A stretch of 64,000 nt of DNA, from positions 237,440 through 301,439 of the forward strand of contig DIYP01000005.1 in the NCBI GenBank assembly GCA_002427735.1, in the 5' to 3' direction. The notes under the pieces were generated by a model. It had not been told where the DNA came from, ran no database searches, and saw nothing but the letters and a program-made list of their open reading frames with translations. This stretch comes from Flavobacteriales bacterium UBA6051 (lineage in GTDB: Bacteria; Bacteroidota; Bacteroidia; Flavobacteriales_D; Crocinitomicaceae). Made by a program: the position numbers and the translations under genes. How positions within the stretch are numbered: position 1 is the stretch's first letter; each line of letters starts with the position of its first letter. Below, in pieces: positions 1-7,760 of this stretch.

Positions 1-2430
1 TGTTGGTGATACCGTATCTAAAACAGTCACTGTTGATGTACACGTAGAGATATTTCCACTTGCATCTGTTACTGTCAATGTCACTGTATTCGATCCAGTG
101 TTCGCACATGTAAATGCACTGTTGTCAATGCTCAATGATGGCGTTCCACAGTTATCCGAACTTCCGTTGTCAACGTCAGCCGCTGTGATTGTAGCATTTC
201 CTGCTCCGTCCAGGTAGACTGTCAAGTCCTGACAAAATGCTGTTGGTGATACGGTATCTAGTACTGTTACTGTCGCTGTACAGGCATCCGTGTTACCACT
301 TGCGTCAGTTACTGTCAATGTCACTGTGTTCGCTCCAGTGTTTGAACATGTAAATGAACTATTGTCAATGCTCAATGCTGGTGTTCCACAGTTATCCGCA
401 CTTACATTGTCTACATCCGCTGCTGTAATTGTAGCATTTCCTGTTCCATCCAAGTAGATTGTCAAGTTCTGACAAACTGCTGTTGGAGAAATCGTATCCA
501 ACACAGTTACTGTTGCTGTACACGCAGAAGAGTTTCCACTTGCATCTGTTGCTGTTAATGTCACAGTATTCGCACCAGTGTTAGCACAATTGAATGAACT
601 AACATCGATTCCTAACGTTGGCGTTCCACAGTTGTCAGATGATCCGTTGTCTAAATCCGCTGCAGTAATCGAAGCGTTACCCGCTCCATCCAAGTAAACT
701 GTCAAGTTCTGACAAACTACAGTTGGTGAAATTGTATCTAATAAAGTAACAACAGCAATGCAACTCGAAGTGTTTCCACTTCCATCAGTCGCAGTTAAAT
801 ATACTGCTGGAATAAATGCTAAATCAGCACAAGTGTAGGTTACAGAAGGGTCATTTCCTCCAAGCGTAGGAGAAACTCCAAGCGTCACGCTCGTACAATT
901 ATCATTTGAACCTCCGTCGAAATCGGAAGCAGGAATCGTTACATTCCCTGATCCATCCAAATAAGCGGTTACGTTTTGACAAACTGCATTCGGCGAAACG
1001 GTATCCAATACAGTTACAGTCGCTGTACATGCATCCGTGTTACCGCTTGCGTCAGTTACTGTCAATGTCACTGTGTTTGCTCCAGTGTTTGAACATGTAA
1101 ACGAACTATTGTCAATGCTCAATGATGGCGTTCCACAGTTGTCTGCACTTCCATTGTCAACATCTGCTGCTGTAATAGTAGCATTTCCTGCTCCATCCAA
1201 ATAAACTGTCAAGTCCTGACAAACTGCTGTTGGTGATACTGTGTCTAAAACAGTCACTGTTGATGTACACGTAGAGATATTTCCACTTGCATCTGTTACA
1301 GTTAAGGTCACTGTATTCGATCCAGTGTTCGCACATGTAAATGCACTGTTGTCAATGCTCAATGATGGTGTACCACAATTATCTGAACTTCCATTGTCTA
1401 CATCACCTGCAGTAATCGTAGCATTTCCTGCTCCGTCCAGGTAAACTGTCAAGTCCTGACAAAATGCTGTTGGTGAGACTGTATCCAATACTGTTACTGT
1501 CGCTGTACATGCATCTGTGTTTCCGTTAGCATCAGTCACAGTCAATGTCACTGTATTGGCTCCAGTATTCGCACATGTAAATGCACTATTATCAATACTC
1601 AATGATGATACGCCACAATTATCTGAACTTCCATTATCAACATCACCTGCTGTGATCGTAGCGTTACCAGCACCATCCAAGTAGACCGTGATATCTTGAC
1701 ATACTGCTGTTGGTGATACTGTATCTAAAACCGTTACTGTTGCCGTGCAATTATCCGTGTTTCCTCCAGGATCTGTTACTGTTAGTGTTACCGAGTTCGA
1801 TCCAATATTTGTACAATCGAACGAACTTGCACTAACTCCGTAAGAAAGTGTTCCCGAACAGTTATCCGAACTTCCACCATCCAAATCTGCTCCGTTAATA
1901 GTTGCTATACCCGCTCCGTTCAAATAAACCGTGATGTTCTGACAAACGGCTGTCGGTGACACGGTATCCAACACTGTTACCGTTGAAACACACGTTCCAA
2001 TATTTCCGCTTGCATCAGTAACACTTAAAGTAACCGAATTCGTTCCAACATCAGCACAACTAAACGCCGATTGGCTCAATGAGAGTGAAGCCACTGAACA
2101 ATTATCAGTACTACCTGCATCGATGTCACCGGTTGTTATCGACGCGTTACCAGCACCATCGAGATAAAGTGTGAGGTTCTGACATACCGCTGTTGGTGAT
2201 ACCGTATCAAGTACTGTAACAACAGCAACACAATTCGAAGAGTTTCCCGCGGCATCTTGATTCGTTAAAGTAACATTGTTTGCACCAATGTTGGCACAAG
2301 TAAAAGAGCTTACATCGAGTGTCTGACTTGTAATACCAACGTTATCGGATGAACCATTATCTACATCCGCAGCAGTAATAGAAACATTTCCTGAACCGTC
2401 AAGGTAAGCATTGATATTTTGGCAAATAGA
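1..2430 (-). repeat. Ten tandem HYR units of about 240 bp
   Basis: Unit boundaries, marked by the LDTVSPT codons, fall near 240, 480, 720, 988, 1228, 1468, 1708, 1951, 2197 and 2430. Most units are 240-246 bp; the one at 720-987 is about 268 bp and divergent. Units at 241-480, 988-1227 and 1468-1707 share the subtype GNTDACTAT. Units at 1-240 and 1228-1467 share GNISTCTST and are nearly identical at the DNA level. A two-unit block therefore occurs twice (1-480 and 1228-1707), which points to recent duplication inside the gene. Confidence 0.9.
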
Positions 2431-3717
2431 TACAGGATCGACACCGTCACTTACCGTAAACAATTGTGTGTAAATGCCATATTCAGAACCATCCTGCGTT
2501 GAAGTCGTATTATACGCTCCGCTCTGCCAAGCAATGGCCAACTCATCATTATTAGAGTTACCCGCAACACTTGGGAACATCTGATAATTTGCAGTAGTTG
2601 TATTAACCTGTATTTCAGAACCATATAAACTTCCATCCGGCAAAAGATCCTGTGCATAAACACCTGCTGCGTCACCATCCTGATTGTAACTAATCCAAGT
2701 AACTACCCAACCGTCTTTGGTTGCTGTAGCATGTGGATTACTTTGAGCACCCGCTGTTGTAGAGTTAATAGCAATTTCAGAGCTGATAGCTGTACCCGTT
2801 TCATCATAAAGTCGACCATATACTCCATAGTGGTCACCATCTTGATTATATGACGACCACACCACTAAGGCATTCCCATCATAATCCATTGCAACTGAAG
2901 GTTCTTGCTGATTCCCGGCGGTTGTTGTGTTAATTTGAAATTCAGAGCCAACTGCCGTATTGGGCCAGTCATAATACTGTCCGTAGATACCTAGACCACT
3001 ACCATCTTGATTCTCCGCTTGCCATACCCAAAGATATGTACCAGCCGAGTCCATCGCGACATCAGGAATCCCCTGAAAACCAGCAGTGGTAGTGTTCACA
3101 GCACTCTCAGCATATTGAGCAACACCTGCACTACTAAATCCTTGATAACTTACAGATAACCCATTTCCATCCTGTCCATCATCCGAGTAACCAACAACGA
3201 AGTTTCCGTCATAATCCATGGAAACTCGTGGATCTGTTTGTTCATCTGCAAGTGAGTCATTTACTCTATTTCTTTGAACTAATGAGCCTGTGTTATCATA
3301 TAGTGCAAACCATACGCCCCAGCCATCACCATCTTCAAGGTGCGACTGCCATGTAATCACAAAAGAACCGTCAGCAGCCATGGAAACATCAGGTCTCCTT
3401 TGACTGTAATCTGTGGTATTGTTCACCAATGTTTCAGAACCTACCGGAGTACCTCCACTACTGTAACGTTGGAAGTAAATCCCGTAGTACTGACCATCCT
3501 GATTCCAGGAAGTCCAAACTACGACGTAGTCACCTGAAGGTGCCATTGCCACCTCGGGACGAACTTGATTACCGGTTGTTGTTGTATTAACTATCGTTTC
3601 AGAACCTGACGTCGTCATTTGGGCATTTGAGTGGAAACTCAAACACATCGACAACACACCAATTAGAAGGCAGGACTTCTGAAATGTGAATTTCTTCAAT
3701 TGACGCATAACACTCAT
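1..3717 (-). CDS. Giant secreted HYR-repeat protein, 3' end beyond the window
   Basis: The frame stays open from an ATG at 3717 to base 1, giving 1239 codons without a stop, so the C-terminus lies outside the window. Residues 1 to about 33 form a signal peptide ending in NAQ. Residues about 35-425 hold some seven repeats of roughly 58 residues with the pattern P-x-V-A-M-x-x-x-G-x-x-V-V-x-W and QDG-x-x-x-G-V-Y. After that come ten HYR-like (hyalin repeat, Ig-like fold) units of about 80 residues, each with LDTVSPTAVCQ, DGxGNATI, DNGSSDNCG and a second Cys in FTCAN. Export by T9SS is inferred from the organism; the sorting tail itself is not visible. The gene lies 20 bp after the S74 gene stop on the same strand, so they are probably co-transcribed. 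A surface adhesin or matrix role is inferred. A second ATG at 3708 is in frame. Confidence 0.9.
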   Translation of the reverse strand, partial: MSVMRQLKKFTFQKSCLLIGVLSMCLSFHSNAQMTTSGSETIVNTTTTGNQVRPEVAMAPSGDYVVVWTSWNQDGQYYGIYFQRYSSGGTPVGSETLVNNTTDYSQRRPDVSMAADGSFVITWQSHLEDGDGWGVWFALYDNTGSLVQRNRVNDSLADEQTDPRVSMDYDGNFVVGYSDDGQDGNGLSVSYQGFSSAGVAQYAESAVNTTTAGFQGIPDVAMDSAGTYLWVWQAENQDGSGLGIYGQYYDWPNTAVGSEFQINTTTAGNQQEPSVAMDYDGNALVVWSSYNQDGDHYGVYGRLYDETGTAISSEIAINSTTAGAQSNPHATATKDGWVVTWISYNQDGDAAGVYAQDLLPDGSLYGSEIQVNTTTANYQMFPSVAGNSNNDELAIAWQSGAYNTTSTQDGSEYGIYTQLFTVSDGVDPVSICQNINAYLDGSGNVSITAADVDNGSSDNVGITSQTLDVSSFTCANIGANNVTLTNQDAAGNSSNCVAVVTVLDTVSPTAVCQNLTLYLDGAGNASITTGDIDAGSTDNCSVASLSLSQSAFSCADVGTNSVTLSVTDASGNIGTCVSTVTVLDTVSPTAVCQNITVYLNGAGIATINGADLDGGSSDNCSGTLSYGVSASSFDCTNIGSNSVTLTVTDPGGNTDNCTATVTVLDTVSPTAVCQDITVYLDGAGNATITAGDVDNGSSDNCGVSSLSIDNSAFTCANTGANTVTLTVTDANGNTDACTATVTVLDTVSPTAFCQDLTVYLDGAGNATITAGDVDNGSSDNCGTPSLSIDNSAFTCANTGSNTVTLTVTDASGNISTCTSTVTVLDTVSPTAVCQDLTVYLDGAGNATITAADVDNGSADNCGTPSLSIDNSSFTCSNTGANTVTLTVTDASGNTDACTATVTVLDTVSPNAVCQNVTAYLDGSGNVTIPASDFDGGSNDNCTSVTLGVSPTLGGNDPSVTYTCADLAFIPAVYLTATDGSGNTSSCIAVVTLLDTISPTVVCQNLTVYLDGAGNASITAADLDNGSSDNCGTPTLGIDVSSFNCANTGANTVTLTATDASGNSSACTATVTVLDTISPTAVCQNLTIYLDGTGNATITAADVDNVSADNCGTPALSIDNSSFTCSNTGANTVTLTVTDASGNTDACTATVTVLDTVSPTAFCQDLTVYLDGAGNATITAADVDNGSSDNCGTPSLSIDNSAFTCANTGSNTVTLTVTDASGNISTCTSTVTVLDTVSPT

Positions 3718-3737
3718 TTTTTAATAGGTTATGCGAT

Positions 3738-5636
3738 TTATTTATTATCAGCAGTAGCCTCTAATTTAGATTCTGTCTCAACTTTCACCTCAAGTGTTTC
3801 CAACTTGCCGTTAAGTTTTGCCATTTGCTGCTCGTATTCTCCAATTGCCTTTTGATAGCGTTCAATTAACTCTTTTTGAGCTGCAAGAATTTGTTGCTGC
3901 TGATCAATTTGTTGTTGTTGAGCCTCCACTTTCTTATCAAGCTCTTGCGTTGCCTTTACCAGAGGAACAACGAACTCAGCATAGCGCAGACCGTACATTT
4001 CCTCATCTTCATTCTCGGGAACTTTAACTCCTGAGAAATCGTAACCCAACTCTTCAGCTGTTTCATGAACTTCCTGAGCTATGAAACCAGAGTAAACAAT
4101 GTCTTTCTTATGGTCGAGATTTAAGCCATTCGATCGTTTAAATCCATCCAGTTTGTCCATGTCAAAATTATATGTCACGGGCCTGAGTCGCCTTATGAAC
4201 TCCAAACCGGGGACATTACTTTCAACATTCGTTTTGAACCTACCATCTGATGTGGCCGTCCAGTTAACAGGACCTCCTATGGCCGTAACAGATGCGTTAC
4301 CAATGTACACTTCGTTGTCAGCGGTGACGGTTGCTCCGTTACCAATTGCTACCGAATTATATCCAGTGGAACTAGCAGCATAACCAAGTGCAACGGCATA
4401 TTGATTATTCGCAATTGAGTTTGCTCCAACGGCAACTGCAAATGCAGAGTCTACATCCACTTGATTACCAATTCCGACAGCGTATTCTTCACCAATTGTT
4501 GCTGCATATCCAAATCCGACAGAGTACTGGTTAGAAGTGCTACACGACGCTCCGAAAGCAAGGGAGTAAACACCACCCGTGTAAGCATTTGCTCCGAAGG
4601 CAATTGCTCTGTTAAATCGTGAGTCTGCATCATAACCGAATGCGATTGCACGGGTATTGTTTGCATAAGAATAGTTTCCGAATGCCATTGTTCCATTTGC
4701 CTGAGCCCAAGCATAGTAACCGAAAGCACAAGCATCATTATCTTCAATACCGATATCTGCTCCAATGAAAGTATTTCTGTAGGCGGTATTATCCCCAGAG
4801 AAATCCGCCCAAGCACCAACACCTGTGTTGTAGTTACCTTCACGGTTGGTATAACCACAAAAGGCACCTACATAAGTATTGTACCATGCCTGCGTTGAGT
4901 TATTTGTTCTGTTGTTATCGTATCCGGCGTAAGCACCAACAAATGTTACGAAGCTCGAATACTCCGAACCTGCTCCTGATGCTGCACCAAGATAAGTATT
5001 GTAATCTCCTGTTGAGTTATCAATTCCTGCCGAGTCACCAAGTGCTGTATTGTGGTGTCCATCGCGGTTATCGTATCCTGCTTCTGAACCTACGAAACAG
5101 TTTCTATAACCAGTTGTGTTAGTTCTACCCGCTGTACTACCGATAAATGTATTATCACTCGCTGTTGTGTTATTATACCCTGAGTCTTCACCAATGAATG
5201 TAAGGTCATCACCAGTCGTGTTATTCAGACCAGCTTCCTCACCAATGAATACAACATCTGAACCTGTTGTGTTGTAATATCCTGCGTGAGCACCGATGAT
5301 AGTAACATCCGTATCCGTATTGAAATAACCCGCGTTATCACCAATACATACGTTATCTTGACCCGTCGAACACGTAAAACCAGCATTCTGACCTATGTAA
5401 GTGTTTTGCTGACCACTCGTGTTGTTGTAACCAGCATTTTCACCAAAGTAACTATTCTGCGTACCAGAAGAAGTTCTGTGTCCCGCAGAGTCACCAAAGG
5501 CAACGTTGTAATCTCCCGAAGAAATATTCGTGAGTGCACCAGTTCCTTGAGATTCGTTGTCAGTTTGTCCAAATAAAGCTGGACTTAGAATGATCGCTAT
5601 CCCTGTAGCGATCGCATTAAAGTTGATTTTTTTCAT
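3738..5636 (-). CDS. Secreted fibre protein with YadA-like head repeats and S74 chaperone domain
   Basis: The protein has 632 residues counted from the ATG at 5636. That start is preferred over an upstream in-frame codon at 5687 because it begins MKKINFNA and opens a signal peptide ending near FGQ. Residues about 30-270 carry some ten repeats of about 21 residues of the form NTTGxxNxFIGxxAGY. Residues about 290-450 change to YadA-head-like AxAFGxxA repeats. The C-terminus is a Peptidase_S74 intramolecular chaperone domain: TSDGRFKTN places Ser463 and Lys468 with the Ser-x4-Lys spacing of the self-cleaving dyad. A Gln-rich coiled coil closes the protein. Known S74 domains trimerise beta-structured fibres and then cut themselves off. 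No phage genes are nearby, so a bacterial surface fibre is more likely than a tail spike. Confidence 0.85.
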   Translation of the reverse strand: MKKINFNAIATGIAIILSPALFGQTDNESQGTGALTNISSGDYNVAFGDSAGHRTSSGTQNSYFGENAGYNNTSGQQNTYIGQNAGFTCSTGQDNVCIGDNAGYFNTDTDVTIIGAHAGYYNTTGSDVVFIGEEAGLNNTTGDDLTFIGEDSGYNNTTASDNTFIGSTAGRTNTTGYRNCFVGSEAGYDNRDGHHNTALGDSAGIDNSTGDYNTYLGAASGAGSEYSSFVTFVGAYAGYDNNRTNNSTQAWYNTYVGAFCGYTNREGNYNTGVGAWADFSGDNTAYRNTFIGADIGIEDNDACAFGYYAWAQANGTMAFGNYSYANNTRAIAFGYDADSRFNRAIAFGANAYTGGVYSLAFGASCSTSNQYSVGFGYAATIGEEYAVGIGNQVDVDSAFAVAVGANSIANNQYAVALGYAASSTGYNSVAIGNGATVTADNEVYIGNASVTAIGGPVNWTATSDGRFKTNVESNVPGLEFIRRLRPVTYNFDMDKLDGFKRSNGLNLDHKKDIVYSGFIAQEVHETAEELGYDFSGVKVPENEDEEMYGLRYAEFVVPLVKATQELDKKVEAQQQQIDQQQQILAAQKELIERYQKAIGEYEQQMAKLNGKLETLEVKVETESKLEATADNK

Positions 5637-5725
5637 AATCAAACAGCGTTTCAGGTTCATTTTAGAGTAGTTGCCAAACGACAACAATCTTTGCGAAATT
5701 AAGCAAATAAATGTTAAAATAAAAC

Positions 5726-7717
5726 TTAAGATTGGCGAAAAAGAGAAACTGCATCCCTTTTATCTTCAGCCGTTTGAAGTATGTATAATACTTTTTGAAT
5801 AAACTCTTCTTGAGGCCATTGTTCAAGAAAACTACGGCAGTACTCTTCGGCCGCCTCATAATCACCCGCCTCGATCGCTACGTGAATCCCTACTCTCAGC
5901 GCCTTTTCTGGGTTTGGATAGTTCAACCCCACTAATAGAGGTACATACGTATTTGCTTGCTCGAAGTTTTTAGAATAAAAATGTGAAATCAACAACTGAT
6001 AAACATTTGTTCCTAAATAAGGGGCATATTCGTAGGCTTCGTTCAATAAACTCAATCCTTTTTCATAATCTTTTTTGTCATCTCTGTAATGAACCCCTAA
6101 CACGGAAACGATCTGAGCATATTCTGGATCAACTTCTTTGATCGCAAAAGGTTTCAATTCAGCGATAACTTGCTCATGTAACTGAGCTCTTTCATTCTGA
6201 TCACTCAGCATTTTTAATCCCTCCAATACATAAGAACTTGAAGCGAGGTAATAGGTTTTGTATTGATATTTCCCCATGCTCACCAATCGCTTACCCTCAC
6301 TTTCTACATCTGCATTTACGACAACAGAAGTTAGCCCAAGTAGAGTTAATCCAATTATCGGTGCAAAAAGCCGCGCTATAATGGAAGGTGATTCTTTCTT
6401 CTTTCCAGATATTTCAGCTCTGGTCCCAACAAGGGCGATCACAAAGACAATTAATGTGATACCTGGTATTCCCATGATATCCCAGTCGCCTGGCATAGAA
6501 TACAGAGGATTAAACACAAAAAACAACGGAAGATACAAGAGCATTGCATAACCAGTAATCTGAACAAGAGGATGTTTTAGTTTCAACGTTTCTTTCCTAA
6601 GAAAGAACAGAACCGCAATAACTAAAATAGCGGCAGCCGACCAAACAAATAACATGCTGAAATAATCGAAGATGTGCGATATACTGAATAAATTATATCG
6701 ATCAAGTGGAGCTGGATCTTTTGAACTAATTGGTAAGAAAATCGCATCGAGAAAGGTGTCGGCTTCAAACTTTCGAGGACCAAATACGCTTTTCGTAACA
6801 AAAACGTACACGAAAGCACCAAGCGCGTACATTGGTACAACTGCTTTTCTAAAGATCGATCGCCAGCTTATTCCTTCCTTAAGGTCTTTTAATCCTCTTG
6901 TATGATAAATGACAATTAAAAGGGTGATCGGCACCAGTACCAATCCTGTGATGTGAAACTTAATATTCAATATAATCAGCGCAGCAAGTACCCAAATCTT
7001 CTTAGTAGAAGGGTTCTTGTAGTACCGAACCACCACATACCAAAATGCCGCCAGGAGCATGTAAGTTGGGGCATACACTTCGTAGTGCCTGCAAAACACC
7101 TGAACTAGAGGGGTGCCAACAACGACAATGGTAAGTAAGAGTCTAAGATCTCTTCGATTGGTAAGTCGCTTAATAATTCCCAACATGAAAAAGATATAAC
7201 CAGCACCGCAAATCAATCCTAACCACCTAAAAACTTCATCAAGCGTCATTCCAAGGTAATAGGACCCTGAGCACACAAGCGCAACGGTTGTACTCGTTCC
7301 TATTTTGGTATCAAAAAGATCAAAGCTGAACAAATTATCAAAAAAGCGTTGTTCGTATACCTCTATGTAGGCTCCATTTCGTGGTAAGATGAAATAAGCA
7401 TCACCATATAAGTCAACTGCAATGGGAAATTGATAAAAAATGAACGCAGCCAAAATTGGAACTCCGTATCTCCAAAGACTGTCACTGTCTGCCTTCACTG
7501 GTGTGTCAAGCTTCGTCCAAACCCCTTTGTTTAGTCCATAAATGGCAAAAGCTATACTACCAAATACTAAAATACCACCAAATGCATCCGGTAAAAATGA
7601 TGGATAATGGAATGCCCAAAATTGATCAGGGTAAAATAATCCAAGTACAAAAAGACTGAAAACAGCTAATGTCGCAATCAATAAAAATTGAGACTCAGAA
7701 AAACCCTTTTTACTCAT
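5726..7717 (-). CDS. Multi-pass GT-C-like membrane protein with C-terminal TPR region
   Basis: The protein has 663 residues. About twelve hydrophobic segments cover residues 10-465. The first large loop contains DLYGDAYFILPRNG, an acidic motif in the place where GT-C glycosyltransferases carry their catalytic Asp/Glu, and a later loop has CRHYEVYAPTY. Residues about 470-663 are TPR-like helices (KGLSLLNEAYEYAP, EKALRVGIHVAIEAGDYEAAEEY). This resembles the general plan of lipid-linked-sugar transferases with a soluble TPR tail. The exact family, donor and acceptor cannot be read. It lies 89 bp upstream of the S74 fibre gene on the same strand and may act on that fibre; this is inference. Confidence 0.6.
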   Translation of the reverse strand: MSKKGFSESQFLLIATLAVFSLFVLGLFYPDQFWAFHYPSFLPDAFGGILVFGSIAFAIYGLNKGVWTKLDTPVKADSDSLWRYGVPILAAFIFYQFPIAVDLYGDAYFILPRNGAYIEVYEQRFFDNLFSFDLFDTKIGTSTTVALVCSGSYYLGMTLDEVFRWLGLICGAGYIFFMLGIIKRLTNRRDLRLLLTIVVVGTPLVQVFCRHYEVYAPTYMLLAAFWYVVVRYYKNPSTKKIWVLAALIILNIKFHITGLVLVPITLLIVIYHTRGLKDLKEGISWRSIFRKAVVPMYALGAFVYVFVTKSVFGPRKFEADTFLDAIFLPISSKDPAPLDRYNLFSISHIFDYFSMLFVWSAAAILVIAVLFFLRKETLKLKHPLVQITGYAMLLYLPLFFVFNPLYSMPGDWDIMGIPGITLIVFVIALVGTRAEISGKKKESPSIIARLFAPIIGLTLLGLTSVVVNADVESEGKRLVSMGKYQYKTYYLASSSYVLEGLKMLSDQNERAQLHEQVIAELKPFAIKEVDPEYAQIVSVLGVHYRDDKKDYEKGLSLLNEAYEYAPYLGTNVYQLLISHFYSKNFEQANTYVPLLVGLNYPNPEKALRVGIHVAIEAGDYEAAEEYCRSFLEQWPQEEFIQKVLYILQTAEDKRDAVSLFRQS

Positions 7718-7760
7718 TCGGCATCCAAGTTATTAATTCTTATTGAAACGTTTTCAGGAA

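Noticed and set aside
906..1444. Small plus-strand reading frames within the HYR array
   Set aside because: They are antisense shadows of the open minus-strand frame, whose repeats translate into a consistent HYR pattern.
1..2430. CRISPR array suggested by regular repeats
   Set aside because: Units are about 240 bp, coding, and without short direct repeats separated by unique spacers.
4451..4867. 138-codon minus-strand frame inside the S74 gene
   Set aside because: It is in another frame of a repetitive coding region, lacks a signal or any known motif, and lies wholly within the fibre gene.
3738..5636. Prophage tail-spike call from the S74 domain
   Set aside because: There are no other phage genes near, both S74 proteins carry signal peptides, and the neighbours are exported bacterial proteins.
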